Source: Mycobacterium sp. 852002-51163_SCH5372311 (lineage in GTDB: Bacteria > Actinomycetota > Actinomycetes > Mycobacteriales > Mycobacteriaceae). Taken from it: a DNA stretch of 42,876 bases. A program made the position numbers and the translations under genes. The notes below the pieces were generated by a model. That model did not search any database and was not told the DNA's origin. It saw only the letters and a list, made by a program, of their open reading frames with translations. Below, piece by piece: positions 1 through 9,728 of this stretch (positions are counted from its first letter, which is position 1; the number at the start of each line of letters is the position of its first letter). The stretch is from contig NZ_LZIJ01000029.1 of NCBI RefSeq assembly GCF_001667115.1, forward strand, positions 1 to 42,876, in the 5' to 3' direction.

Positions 1-3000
1 ACATGGTCCTCGTCACCAAGACGGAAAAGTGTTGCCCGCAACGGGATCTCACACGCCAAATCAAAACTGTGCCGCGCCGCCGCGCCGATCGCCTCATCCA
101 GCCGGCTAACCGGCCAGGCACTGGCATCAACCACATCGCGCAAGAAGTCGACCCGCTCTACAGGGACAACTACCTGTTGAGGTATCCCTTCGGGTGCGAC
201 GAACAGCGTGCGCAGGCTCTCATGGCGGCCCACCACATCACCGAGCGCAGCACCCAAGGCCTCGACGTCCAACTCGCCGACGAGCCGCAACGCGGTGGCC
301 ATGTTGTACACCGGGGAGGGCCCCTGCAACTGGTCGATAAACCACAACCGCTGCTGGGCATACGACAACGGCACCACCGCCGGCCGCGCCACCGCTACCA
401 GCGGCTCACGCCGCCGCGAACCCACACCGACACGACACGCCAATTGGGCCACAGTGGGCGCCTCGAACACGGTGGGTACCGAAAGGTCGGCGTCCAGTGC
501 GGTGTTGATCGCCGCGAACAGGCGCATCGCCAAGAGCGAATCCCCACCCAGGTCGAAGAACGAGTCATCGATCCCGACCCGCTCCAGTCCCAGCACGTCG
601 CAGTAGATGCCGGCCAGGATTTCCTCAACGGCGCTGCCAGGGGCCCGGTAACCAGCAACATCCTGGGACTCTGGTGCCGGCAGGGCGCGGGTGTCCAGTT
701 TGCCGTTGGGTGTCAATGGCAGCGCCTCGATGGCCACCACCGCGGCCGGAACCATATACGGCGGGAGCCGCTCGCCCAGCTGTGCGCGTATCTCGCTCGG
801 GTCCGCCGTGCCGGTGACATAACCGACCAGGCGTTTGTCGCCGGGGCGGTCCTCACGGGCGATCACCACCGCCTGCGCCACCCCGTCCAGCCCGGCCAAG
901 GCGGTCTGCACCTCCCCCAGTTCGATGCGATACCCGCGGATCTTGACCTGCTCATCGGCGCGCCCCAGATACTGCAGCTGCCCGTCAGCGCCCCAACGCA
1001 CCAAATCGCCGGTGCGATACATGCGCTGTCCCGGTGCCCCCGCACCGGTGAACGGACACGCCACAAACCGCGACCCGGTCAACCCCGACCTACCCACATA
1101 CCCCACGCCCACGCCGTGACCGGCCACATACAGCTCACCGACCCCACCGGCAGGTACCGCGCGCAACCAGCCGTCCATCACAAACAGCGCCGCCCCGGGT
1201 ACCGGGGCGCCAACCGGCACCAACTCCGCGCCCGCCGTCAACGGCGCACTGATTGCCACGCACATCGTGGTCTCGGTGGGGCCGTAGGCGTTGACCATCA
1301 CCCGTCCCGGCGCCCACCGATCCACCACCTCGACCGGGCACGCCTCACCGGCCATGACCAACGCCGCCGACTCCAACCCTTGCGGGGAGAGCGCCGCCAC
1401 CGCCGACGGCGTCTGGGTCAGCACGCTGACCTGTTCGGCGACCAGCACCTCGCGGAAGTCCTCCGGTGAGCCCGCGACCGATTCGGGCACCACCACCAGC
1501 CGCCCACCGCGCAGCAGCGCACCGAAGATCTCCCACACGGACACGTCGAAGGCCAACGAATGACACAGCGCCCACACCCCCGCCGCCGGCAAGCCGGCAT
1601 CCAACGATGCCAGCAACTGGGTCACGTTGTGGTGGGTGATGGCCACCCCCTTCGGCACACCGGTGGTGCCCGAGGTGTAGATCAGGTAGGCAATGTCATC
1701 GGGGGCCGGCGCCGGCAACGCGGTGCTGGGCTGAGTCTCAATGCGGGGATCGCTGAGATCGACGACGGTCAGCCCGGCGCTATCGAGCCGGCTGGCCAGC
1801 CCGGTGCTCGTGAGAGCGGTGGTCGGCGCGGCATCCTCGAGCACGAACCGCATACGGGCCGTCGGCACCGCAGGGTCGATCGGCAGATATGCCGCCCCGG
1901 TCTTGAGCACCGCCAACGTCCCCACGACCGCCTCGCCCGAACGCTCCGCCAGCAGCGCCACGCAGGCTCCCGGGCCCACACCCTGGCCAGCCAACAGGTG
2001 CGCCAACCGATTAGCGGCCTCATCCAGCTCGCGATAGGTCCACGAACACCCCTCGGATATCAGCGCCACCGCATCCGGTGTCTGGGCCATCCGCGCGGCG
2101 AACAACACCGGAACCGACACCGGCGCGGTCACCGGCTTGCTCAACACGGCTCGGTTACCGAGCTCATCCAACCGGGCATGGTCAGCCTCATCGAGTGGAT
2201 CCACCGACGACAGCGGCCGGGTCGGGTCGGCGCTCATCGCCGCCAGCACCCGCTCCAACCGCTTCACTAAATCGCGGATATCACAATTTGAAAACAATTG
2301 CCCAGCACCCGCCGTGCTGAGAAAAAGCCGATCTTCGTCCCTATAAAAGAACAGTCCAAGCTGATCGACGAGGTTAGTATGGGTCAGGGTCCCCGATGCC
2401 GGAGCACCAGCAAAATCCATCAAATGAGTAGTCGGGATGTAATTGACAATTACGCGATTTGCCGCCTGCCCGGAGCCGCGGAGACGCGCCTCGTTTTCGA
2501 GAAGGCGCACCGGGAAACGCTGATGCTGCAGCGCTTCCCGCAGTCGTGTGTCGACATGTTCACAGAAACCAGCAACTGCAGACGCCGGCGAGACTTTCAG
2601 CACCAGTGGGACGTCCCCGGAAACCATTCCTGGCACCATCTGTATTTCCGGACGCGCACGCCTGCTTACCGCAAAATCGAGCACCACTTCTGAGCTCTCG
2701 TCGTCGAACCCACGCACCAGCAGCGCGCACGCCGCAGTAATCACCGACGAGCGACGCACCCGCAACGCCTGCGACAACTTCTGCATCCCTGCGACGACGA
2801 CAGGGTCCAATTCAACTGGTACAGAAGACTCATACGGATCACGCTCGTCCGCGGCGGATGCCAACCGATAACGCGGTTCGCTGTCCGAAGGCAGGTTCTT
2901 GGTCCAATAAGCCTGATCATCAAGGTAATCGGTGGACGCAAGGTAATCCAACTCGCAAGCAATCAAATCACGCAGGGGCCCAAAAAAAGCAGGCGGAATC

Positions 3001-3497
3001 GGCGCGCCTGAAGCCATTGCGGAGTAGACATGTGCGATCCTATGACAAACAAGAGCAAGGCCGACCCCGTCTGCCACTATATGATGCCAGCAGACGAACC
3101 AATAAAATTCATCCACCCGCGTCTGTAACAACGCAAATTTGAACAGCGGCCCACTAAGCGGCATCAGCGTATGCTGAATCGAAGATGTCAGCCGATGGGC
3201 TTCCTGGACAGGATCTTGCGAGCCCGTCAGGTCATGGCAAGCAAGCTCAACTTCCGGGTAATCAACCGCTTTCTGGAAAACGTGGCCGTCCACTTCGAAA
3301 AAGGAAACTCTAAACGGTTCGGCTTCGCGCACCACTTGAACGATCGCGCGCTCAAGCAAACCAGGATCTACCCTGCCCTCGATTCGAAAAAGCTCGCCCA
3401 TCTGCCACCGCGCAGCAAAGCGATCTGTTTCCTGCGCAAGCCAGATGTCTAACTGTGCGCGCGTCAGCGGTAAAGCTTGGCCGTGAGTTTCATCCAT
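1..3497 (-). CDS. Non-ribosomal peptide synthetase, 5' part (C-A-PCP-C...), runs off the left edge
   Basis: The frame is open from the ATG at 3497 to base 1 (about 1165 residues) and continues outside the window. A condensation domain comes first (residues about 1-420), with the active-site motif HHIVADG. An adenylation domain follows (about 455-950) with [19 protein letters not shown] and YRTGDLV. A carrier domain comes next, its phosphopantetheine serine in LGGDSLLA (near residue 985). The start of a second condensation-type domain (SYAQQRLWF, near 1047) ends the visible part. The module would select one amino acid, load it on the carrier and condense it. Aligning the A domain by eye to GrsA gives pocket residues D-V-W-T-V-A-A-M-C, close to the Phe-type code; this substrate guess is weak. 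There is no formylation or loading domain before the first C domain, so it either receives an upstream acyl/peptidyl group or starts by lipo-initiation. The product is unknown. Confidence 0.93.
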   Translation of the reverse strand, partial: MDETHGQALPLTRAQLDIWLAQETDRFAARWQMGELFRIEGRVDPGLLERAIVQVVREAEPFRVSFFEVDGHVFQKAVDYPEVELACHDLTGSQDPVQEAHRLTSSIQHTLMPLSGPLFKFALLQTRVDEFYWFVCWHHIVADGVGLALVCHRIAHVYSAMASGAPIPPAFFGPLRDLIACELDYLASTDYLDDQAYWTKNLPSDSEPRYRLASAADERDPYESSVPVELDPVVVAGMQKLSQALRVRRSSVITAACALLVRGFDDESSEVVLDFAVSRRARPEIQMVPGMVSGDVPLVLKVSPASAVAGFCEHVDTRLREALQHQRFPVRLLENEARLRGSGQAANRVIVNYIPTTHLMDFAGAPASGTLTHTNLVDQLGLFFYRDEDRLFLSTAGAGQLFSNCDIRDLVKRLERVLAAMSADPTRPLSSVDPLDEADHARLDELGNRAVLSKPVTAPVSVPVLFAARMAQTPDAVALISEGCSWTYRELDEAANRLAHLLAGQGVGPGACVALLAERSGEAVVGTLAVLKTGAAYLPIDPAVPTARMRFVLEDAAPTTALTSTGLASRLDSAGLTVVDLSDPRIETQPSTALPAPAPDDIAYLIYTSGTTGVPKGVAITHHNVTQLLASLDAGLPAAGVWALCHSLAFDVSVWEIFGALLRGGRLVVVPESVAGSPEDFREVLVAEQVSVLTQTPSAVAALSPQGLESAALVMAGEACPVEVVDRWAPGRVMVNAYGPTETTMCVAISAPLTAGAELVPVGAPVPGAALFVMDGWLRAVPAGGVGELYVAGHGVGVGYVGRSGLTGSRFVACPFTGAGAPGQRMYRTGDLVRWGADGQLQYLGRADEQVKIRGYRIELGEVQTALAGLDGVAQAVVIAREDRPGDKRLVGYVTGTADPSEIRAQLGERLPPYMVPAAVVAIEALPLTPNGKLDTRALPAPESQDVAGYRAPGSAVEEILAGIYCDVLGLERVGIDDSFFDLGGDSLLAMRLFAAINTALDADLSVPTVFEAPTVAQLACRVGVGSRRREPLVAVARPAVVPLSYAQQRLWFIDQLQGPSPVYNMATALRLVGELDVEALGAALGDVVGRHESLRTLFVAPEGIPQQVVVPVERVDFLRDVVDASAWPVSRLDEAIGAAARHSFDLACEIPLRATLFRLGDEDH

Positions 3498-3879
3498 CTA
3501 CCCACCCCGAAGATGAACTTGCCTTTGCCTAGGCTCCCCGCCATCCGCCCCGCGCAGATATGAGTCAGGCGATCCCAACCCTACTGCTGCCAAGGAGGTC
3601 GGTCCGGCGTTTCGGCAAACTTCCTGATAAAACCCTGAGATTTCGGACCCCGCCGATGCCACGCCGCAGGATTGTGCCGTTTGCGCTTTCCTCAAACCGC
3701 CTCGGGCGACTCGTCGCTGGTAGCGCTGCCCACCCGGGGGACGGAAACCCTTCCGACAGAGGAACATTCGGCGCTCGCTAATGCTGCGCTCGGACATGCC
3801 TGCCTTGTGCTGAAGGAGCCGGTCTCACCCGGGTCCTCGGCGCCCGAAGACCCTGCAATAAGCGAATCCCTCAGCGCAG
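3498..3879. other. Intergenic region between divergent NRPS and ABC exporter genes
   Basis: This stretch of about 380 bases contains no gene I can support. A 99-codon minus-strand frame ends with TAG directly against the NRPS start codon, but its composition is not protein-like and it matches no family I know. The region should hold the promoters of the NRPS (minus) and the ABC exporter (plus). No convincing -10/-35 pair or strong Shine-Dalgarno was found; the NRPS start is preceded only by GGGGTGGG. Confidence 0.6.
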
Positions 3880-3897
3880 GTGACTTACGCTCGGGGC

Positions 3898-4809
3898 GTG
3901 GAATCCCCGGTGCAAACCGCTCTCAGCCCCGCAATCCATGTCGAGGGTCTGACCAAACGGTTCGGGCGCGTCGTCGCAGTCGAGGACCTGAGTATGACCG
4001 TCGCCCCCGGCGAGGTGTTCGGGTTCCTCGGCCCCAACGGCGCAGGCAAGTCGACGACGATTCGCCTGCTGCTCGGATTGATTCGTCCCACCGCAGGCAC
4101 TGCGGAGATCTTCGGTTGCCCTGCGGGTGACGTCCGTCGGTCCCATCGTCACATCGCATACGTGCCCGCGGATGTCGCACTGTGGCCAAGGATGACGGGC
4201 GCCGAAATCCTCGAGCTGCTTGGCTGCGTGGGTCCCGGTATCGACGCGGCGTACCGCGACGAGTTGGTCGACCGTTTCGATCTCGAGCTCAACAAGCCAG
4301 CCAAGACATACTCGACCGGCAACCGGCAGAAGGTGGCGCTTGTCGCGGCATTCGCGACACGGGCCCCGCTGCTCGTGCTCGACGAGCCGACAAGCGGCAT
4401 GGACCCGTTGATGGAGCGAAGGTTTCGCGACTGCGTCGCAGAAGCACGCGAGCGAGGCCAGACGGTTTTCCTCAGCTCTCATCAGCTCGCCGAGGTAGAA
4501 GCCGTATGCGACCGCGTTGCGATTTTACGGGCCGGGCGACTCGTCGAAGTTGACAGCATCGCTGACCTACGCCAGTTGCACCAAACGGTGGTCGAGGTGA
4601 CCTATCACGGCGTTCAACCTCGCCTGGAGCAAGTTGACGGTGTGTCGAGTGTCGAGCGGTTGGACGGCGAACGGTTGCGGTTCAACTTGACTGGTTCGCC
4701 GACAGCCGCGTTTCGAGCACTCGCGGCAGCCGACATTGTCGCGATCACTATGCACGAACCGAAACTCGAAGAGATTTTTCTCGCCTATTACGGACAAGCT
4801 GCACGATGA
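3898..4809 (+). CDS. ABC transporter ATP-binding protein (drug/tetronasin-exporter type)
   Basis: This is a cytoplasmic ATPase of about 303 residues that powers the membrane protein encoded next. It shows Walker A GPNGAGKST, a modified signature loop YSTGNRQK (in place of LSGGQ, common in this exporter subfamily), Walker B VLDEPTSGMD and the switch SSHQLAEVE. The C-terminal part matches the usual extension of CcmA/DrrA-like ATPases. Length and partner resemble M. tuberculosis Rv1218c, the ATPase of a multidrug exporter annotated as tetronasin transport. The start is uncertain: GTG at 3898 or GTG at 3880 are both possible and neither has a good ribosome site. The last codon overlaps the permease start by 4 bases (ATGA), so the pair is translationally coupled. 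An export or self-resistance role next to the NRPS is inferred. Confidence 0.9.
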   Translation: MESPVQTALSPAIHVEGLTKRFGRVVAVEDLSMTVAPGEVFGFLGPNGAGKSTTIRLLLGLIRPTAGTAEIFGCPAGDVRRSHRHIAYVPADVALWPRMTGAEILELLGCVGPGIDAAYRDELVDRFDLELNKPAKTYSTGNRQKVALVAAFATRAPLLVLDEPTSGMDPLMERRFRDCVAEARERGQTVFLSSHQLAEVEAVCDRVAILRAGRLVEVDSIADLRQLHQTVVEVTYHGVQPRLEQVDGVSSVERLDGERLRFNLTGSPTAAFRALAAADIVAITMHEPKLEEIFLAYYGQAAR

Positions 4810-6434
4810 CAACGGCCTCGCCGCCCGGTTCGCCGCTGGCCGGCGGGCCGCAACTCGGGCCGGGCCGGACTGTGAGCCGGTTAGCTGCGCGCCAGTTTCG
4901 CCTTGGTGCCGTGGTGGTCGCCTTGATTTGCGGGGGAATGTCCGTATTGGCCGCCAGCCAATACCGGTTGGTGAACAACTTGCTGGATGCCTCAGGTATG
5001 CGCGCCCTTGCCGACAATCCCGCCGTGAGGACGTTGGCGGGCCCGCCAGTCGCTCTCGACGATCCTGGCGGTTTCACCGTCTGGCGCACCGGCACAACTG
5101 TTTCGCTACTCGCGAGCGTATGGATCATGTTTGCCGTGACGCGTTTTACCCGCGGTGCGGAGGATGGCGGGCGATGGGATCTGCTTCTTGCGGGACGCCT
5201 GCGGAAGGCTGATTTGGTCGTCCGCTACCTGGCCGTCCTCATTGGATCCGCAATGCTGATCGGCGCGGCCGTCGCGGCGGCCCTATTGGCGGCCGGTACT
5301 CAACTGACCGGGGCGGTGATACACGCAGCGGGGATCACGGGCGTTGTTTTGACTTTCGCGGCAACAGCTCTGCTCGCCGCACAAGTGATGCCGAGGCAAT
5401 CCAGTGCCACGGGATTTACGGTCGCGGCAATTGGGGTAGGCGTGCTGCTGCGCATGATCGCCGATGGCTCGCATCAGCTGGCATGGATGGCGTGGGCCAC
5501 GCCGTTCGGGCTAACAGCACGCTCGGCGCCGTACGCCGACAATCGCATCGCTCCACTGATGGTGTTGGGCGCCTTTCCGATCGTGCTTTCCGCTGCAGCC
5601 CTCTTCGCGGCCCATCACCGCGATTTGGGCGACGGGATTGTGGCGTTGCGAAATACCCGAGCTCCACGAACCCGATTGTTGCAGTCGATCGGCGGGTTTG
5701 CCGTTCAGCGGACCGCGCGGACCACGCTGGGGTGGGCGGTGGTGATCGCCGCATATTACTTTCTGGTCGGCGCGATGCTCGCCTATCTCCTCGATTTGAT
5801 CGAAAACAACCGGCGGTTCGCTGAACTCGCCGCGGCCGCCGGACTGCGCGGCCACGAATTGTTTGTCATCGCTGCGGCTCTGTTCGGCCTGCTCGCGGTC
5901 CCAACCGGGCTGTACGCCGCAATGCGACTTGCAACCATGGTCTTCGACGAAAGAGCCGGACGGTGGACCCTGCTGTTCGCCCAGCCAGTTTCGCGCGTAC
6001 GTCTGATGTGCACCGAGACGGCGGCCACGGTTGGCGGGATGGTTGCCCTGCATTGCTCAGGCGCGATCGCCCTTTGGGGCGGTGCCAAAGTCACCGGCAC
6101 CCCACTGCAGTTGAGCGATTCAGTGGCGGGTGCGCTGAATTCACTTCCGGTGGCATTGCTCGCCGCCGGGGCCACCGCGGTGGGTATCGGGTGGCTACCG
6201 TCCGCCGCCGGCGCGATCGGTGCACTGCCGCTGGTGGGCGGATTTCTGGTGAACATGATCATGCAGATCACGAAAGCCCCTCGCTGGATTATGAACCTGT
6301 CGCCGTGGGCGCACCTCGCACCCGTACCCGACACACCCCCCAATTGGCCGGCCACCGCCATTCTGTTGCTCATCGCCGCGACCCTGACTGGGCTCGGAGT
6401 GTATGGGTACGTCCGGCGCGATTTGGCAGCGTAA
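4806..6434 (+). CDS. ABC exporter membrane protein (Rv1217c-like)
   Basis: This 542-residue integral membrane protein has about twelve hydrophobic segments arranged as two six-helix halves, with a break near residue 290-300. The size and architecture are those of the Rv1217c/tetronasin-type permeases, which pair with one ATPase. The visible charged loop RGAEDGGRWDLL after helix 2 recurs as DERAGRWTLLFAQPVSRVRL in the second half, the coupling-helix motif of ABC-2 exporters. This repeat shows that the protein is an internal duplication, so it works as a full-length pore rather than as a dimer of halves. It starts inside the ATPase stop codon and is almost certainly co-transcribed with it. The substrate is not deducible. 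Confidence 0.88.
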   Translation: MTTASPPGSPLAGGPQLGPGRTVSRLAARQFRLGAVVVALICGGMSVLAASQYRLVNNLLDASGMRALADNPAVRTLAGPPVALDDPGGFTVWRTGTTVSLLASVWIMFAVTRFTRGAEDGGRWDLLLAGRLRKADLVVRYLAVLIGSAMLIGAAVAAALLAAGTQLTGAVIHAAGITGVVLTFAATALLAAQVMPRQSSATGFTVAAIGVGVLLRMIADGSHQLAWMAWATPFGLTARSAPYADNRIAPLMVLGAFPIVLSAAALFAAHHRDLGDGIVALRNTRAPRTRLLQSIGGFAVQRTARTTLGWAVVIAAYYFLVGAMLAYLLDLIENNRRFAELAAAAGLRGHELFVIAAALFGLLAVPTGLYAAMRLATMVFDERAGRWTLLFAQPVSRVRLMCTETAATVGGMVALHCSGAIALWGGAKVTGTPLQLSDSVAGALNSLPVALLAAGATAVGIGWLPSAAGAIGALPLVGGFLVNMIMQITKAPRWIMNLSPWAHLAPVPDTPPNWPATAILLLIAATLTGLGVYGYVRRDLAA

Positions 6435-6586
6435 CCGCGAGGACCGCCGAAATGCGGCGCGCTAGGCGCTGGTGTAGCCGGACTCGGGTTACACCGTCGC
6501 GTCCCATGCGTTTCGAGCCGCTATTCCGGTATATGCGCCGAGACGCCTAACATTCCTATTGTCTATTGCTAGGCGATGGAGGCGGA

Positions 6587-7837
6587 TTGAGCGGACTCGA
6601 GAACCTCGATTTTTTTACCGACAAGTCCCTCGTCGATGACCCCAACGACTACTACGACGCGATCCATCGTTGCCCAATACGGCGTGAGCCAGCGCATGGC
6701 GTGGTGATGGTGTCAGGGTATGACGAGGCTGTCGCCGTCCAACGCGACGCCGAACAGAACTTTTCGGTGTGCAACATAGTCAGCGGACCATGGTCGGGGA
6801 TTCCGAAGGAAACCGGCAGTGACGACATTTCGGATCTGATCGAACAGCACCGCCACAAGGTTACGTTCGGCGACTACTTCATAACGTTTGATCCCCCGAA
6901 GCACACGGCGCACCGCTCGCTGTTGAACAGGTTGTTTACGCCAAAGCAGCTCAAAAAGAACGAGGATTTCCTTTGGCGTCTGGCCGACCAACAACTCGAC
7001 TGCTTCGTCGCGCAGGGCAAGTGCGAGATCGTCATCGACTACAACTTTCCGTTCACGCTCGTCGCAATCACCAATCTGCTGGGCGTGCCCGAGGCGGACC
7101 ATGACCGATTCCGCCGCGCTGCGACGGCCAGCAGGCTCGAAGGCGAACGTAGCGGTTTTGTTGGCGTGAAAGAGGAGTGGTTCGTCGAGTACATCGAGGA
7201 GCGGCGGCGCACACCGCGCGAGGATGTGCTCACCGAGCTTGCCCTGGCAAAGTTTCCCGACGGCACGACGCCCGCCGCGATTGACGTTGCCCGCGTTGCC
7301 ACGTTCATGTTCGCTGCCGGCCACGGCACCACGATCGATCTCCTGAGTCTCGCAATGCTAATGCTGGCGGAGCGACCGGACTTGCAAGAGCAGCTGCGCG
7401 AGGACCGCTCAAAGATCCCCGCGTTCATCGAGGAAATGCTGCGCTTCGAAAGCCCGATCAAATCGAACTTCCGCATGGCGCGGCGCACCACCAAAATAGG
7501 CAACGTCGATGTGCAAGCCGGTACCAGCGTATTGGTAATGAATGGTGCGGCAAACCGCGATCCACGACGGTTCGATGAGCCCAGAGAATTCCGCCTCGAA
7601 CGCCCAAACATATTGCAACACATCGCATTCGGCCGTGGCATCCACACTTGTCCGGGCGCCCCGATTGCCCGCGCCGAAGCGCGGGTTAGTTTGGAACGAA
7701 TCCTCGACCGGATGGCCGACATTCGACTTGCAGAAGCCCACCATGGTCCGGTAGGCGATCGTCGACTCAAATGGGACCGCACCTTCTTGTTCAGGCGCCT
7801 CAAGGAATTGCATCTCGAGTTCACTCCGGTTCAGTGA
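6587..7837 (+). CDS. Cytochrome P450
   Basis: This is a soluble bacterial P450 of 416 residues. The K-helix ExxR is in EEMLRF (residues 282-287) and the heme-binding loop is FGRGIHTCPG with the thiolate Cys355. The I-helix reads AAGHGTT (residues 243-249): the acidic residue that normally precedes the Thr pair (AGxE/DTT) is glycine. That residue belongs to the proton-delivery pair, so oxygen activation may be unusual or peroxide-driven (inference). The TTG at 6587 is preferred as start because GGAGG lies 4 bases upstream (6578-6582); an upstream in-frame TTG at 6566 has no ribosome site. The gene lies 150 bases downstream of the ABC exporter and is a candidate tailoring enzyme for the NRPS product. 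Confidence 0.92.
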   Translation: MSGLENLDFFTDKSLVDDPNDYYDAIHRCPIRREPAHGVVMVSGYDEAVAVQRDAEQNFSVCNIVSGPWSGIPKETGSDDISDLIEQHRHKVTFGDYFITFDPPKHTAHRSLLNRLFTPKQLKKNEDFLWRLADQQLDCFVAQGKCEIVIDYNFPFTLVAITNLLGVPEADHDRFRRAATASRLEGERSGFVGVKEEWFVEYIEERRRTPREDVLTELALAKFPDGTTPAAIDVARVATFMFAAGHGTTIDLLSLAMLMLAERPDLQEQLREDRSKIPAFIEEMLRFESPIKSNFRMARRTTKIGNVDVQAGTSVLVMNGAANRDPRRFDEPREFRLERPNILQHIAFGRGIHTCPGAPIARAEARVSLERILDRMADIRLAEAHHGPVGDRRLKWDRTFLFRRLKELHLEFTPVQ

Positions 7838-8111
7838 GTTGTTCTATTGCGACAACGCGGTTCATCGAATCGGTGTGCGGACACTCAGCATGAGCGCCGT
7901 CACGCCGCGACCATCAGATGGTTCGGCCGGGCGCCAGCTTGATCCCACACGCCGGCACTGTCGCTGCCGAGCCGACGGAAAGCAGGAGGCTGATTATCAG
8001 CCGCGACCGGTGACCGAAAATGTGTATCTGGTCCGGTTTGTGGCTAAGACTTCTTAAGGTTGCCGTAGGGTACCCGCAAAGCCGACTCTCAACGATGCAG
8101 GCAGTACTCCA

Positions 8112-9698
8112 TTGGACGACACGTCGCGCGAAACGACCCCGATGCCGGTCGAACCGACCACGCAAGGCCGTAGCAGCAGAAACTTCTCGATGAGGCTGCC
8201 GCCTCGCTGGTTTATAGCCGCGGTTACCGCGATCGGCCTCATGCAGTTGATGGCAACGATGGACGGCATGATCGCGGTCGTCGCGCTTCCTAGGATCCAG
8301 AATGAGCTCGGCATCTCCGATGCCGCGCGCAGCTGGGTAATCATCGGCTACGTGCTGACCTTCGGCGGGCTGGTCCTGCTGGGTGGCCGCCTCGGTGACA
8401 CGATCGGGCGCAAGCGCGCCTTCATCGTCGGCGTCGCGCTGTTCACCATCGTCTCGGCGATATGCGGCATCGCCTGGGACGGGACAGTTCTCGTTTTGGC
8501 GCGGCTGCTACAGGGCGTGGCCGCGGCGATCATCGCACCGACCGGTATGGCGCTGGTGGCGACCACGTTCGCGAAGGGGCCTTTGCGCAATGCTGCGATG
8601 GCGGTGTTGGGCACGATCGGGGGCCTGAGCTCGGTGCTGGGTCTCGTGGTGGGCGGAGCGCTCACCGAGGTGTCGTGGCGGCTGGTGTTTCTCGTGAACG
8701 TGCCGATCGGGCTGCTGGTGCTCTATCTGGCCCACAAGGCGCTGCGGGAAACGCAGAAGGAGCGGATCAAGCTCGACGCGACCGGGGCCGGGTTGGCCAC
8801 GTTGGTCGTTACCGCGGCGGTGCTCGGCTTCTCGATGGGGCCGGAGAAGGGCTGGCTGTCGCCTACCACGATCGGTTCGGCTGTGGTGGCCCTGGGCGCT
8901 TCCGTGGCGTTCGTGGTGGTGGAGCGCAGGGCGGAGAACCCCGTCCTGCCCTTTAGTTTGTTCGTCGACCGCAATCGGGTGGCCATGTTTGCGGCCATCT
9001 TTCTGGCCGGTGGGGTTATGTTCACCCTGACCCTGCTGATCGGCCTGTATGTGCAGGACATCGTGGGCTACAGCACGCTGCGCGCCGGCGTTGGCTTCAT
9101 CCCGTTCGTCATCGCGGTTGGCGTCGGGGCGGGCGCGGCGTCGCGGATGGTGATCTCGTTCCCGCCGCGGGTGGTGGTGATCGTCGGCGGCGTTATCGTG
9201 CTGGGCGCCGTGTTGTACGCCTCGACCCTCCACCGCGGCGTCCCGTACTTCCCTAATTTGGTGTTGCCCCTTGTCATCTCCGGTATAGGTATCGGCGTGA
9301 TCAATGTGCCGCTCGCGCTCGCGTTGATCGCCAGCGTCGGGTTGGACCGGATTGGGCCAATATCGGCGATCTCGCTCATGCTGTCCCGTCTCGGCGGGCC
9401 GGTGGTGCTGGCCGTCGTCCAGGCCGCCATCACGTCGCGCGCACTGCACCTGGGCGGCACCATTGGCCCGGTGAAGTCTATGAACGCCGCCCAGTTGCAC
9501 GCGCTGGACCAGGCGTACACCTACGGCTTCCGATGGCTGGCTGCGGTGGCCGTTCTCGTCTGTGGCGTGGCGCTGCTCATCGGCTACAGTGCGCAGCAGG
9601 TGGCGCATGCGGCAGAAGTCAAGAAAGCCTTCGACGCGGGGGAACTGGAGCCAAATACCAACCCGCCCAACAGCACCGACTCCACCGGGTGCCTTTAG
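8112..9698 (+). CDS. MFS drug exporter, DHA2 (EmrB/QacA) family, 14 transmembrane helices
   Basis: This is a proton-driven efflux pump of 528 residues in the inner membrane. It shows the DHA2 hallmarks: a first helix ending in MDGMIAVVALPRIQNEL (motif D1-like), motif A GGRLGDTIGRKR, the helix 4 arginine in LARLLQGVAAA and motif C-like glycine spacing in helix 5. About 14 hydrophobic segments can be counted. The TTG at 8112 has AGGCAG about 7 bases upstream; an ATG at 8142 would shorten the N terminus by ten residues. The C-terminal tail is short and hydrophilic. The gene converges on the following hydrolase gene, with only 30 bases between stops. The substrate is unknown; proximity to the NRPS/P450 block suggests product export or resistance, but it may belong to the neighbouring core genes. 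Confidence 0.9.
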   Translation: MDDTSRETTPMPVEPTTQGRSSRNFSMRLPPRWFIAAVTAIGLMQLMATMDGMIAVVALPRIQNELGISDAARSWVIIGYVLTFGGLVLLGGRLGDTIGRKRAFIVGVALFTIVSAICGIAWDGTVLVLARLLQGVAAAIIAPTGMALVATTFAKGPLRNAAMAVLGTIGGLSSVLGLVVGGALTEVSWRLVFLVNVPIGLLVLYLAHKALRETQKERIKLDATGAGLATLVVTAAVLGFSMGPEKGWLSPTTIGSAVVALGASVAFVVVERRAENPVLPFSLFVDRNRVAMFAAIFLAGGVMFTLTLLIGLYVQDIVGYSTLRAGVGFIPFVIAVGVGAGAASRMVISFPPRVVVIVGGVIVLGAVLYASTLHRGVPYFPNLVLPLVISGIGIGVINVPLALALIASVGLDRIGPISAISLMLSRLGGPVVLAVVQAAITSRALHLGGTIGPVKSMNAAQLHALDQAYTYGFRWLAAVAVLVCGVALLIGYSAQQVAHAAEVKKAFDAGELEPNTNPPNSTDSTGCL

Positions 9699-9728
9699 CA
9701 TCCAATTTCACAGTCCGCGGTCACCGGC

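Noticed and set aside
3..1469. Long plus-strand open frame (488 codons)
   Set aside because: It lies opposite the NRPS adenylation/carrier region, its sequence is His/Arg/Gln-rich without motifs, and the minus-strand frame carries all NRPS signatures. It is a high-GC shadow.
3498..3797. 99-codon minus-strand frame ending directly at the NRPS start
   Set aside because: No ribosome site, no family resemblance and an unnatural Arg/Gly/Ser composition; treated as intergenic.
8508..9701. 397-codon minus-strand frame opposite the MFS gene
   Set aside because: It is the complement of an obvious membrane transporter, and its translation is His/Arg/Gln-rich as expected for an antisense shadow.
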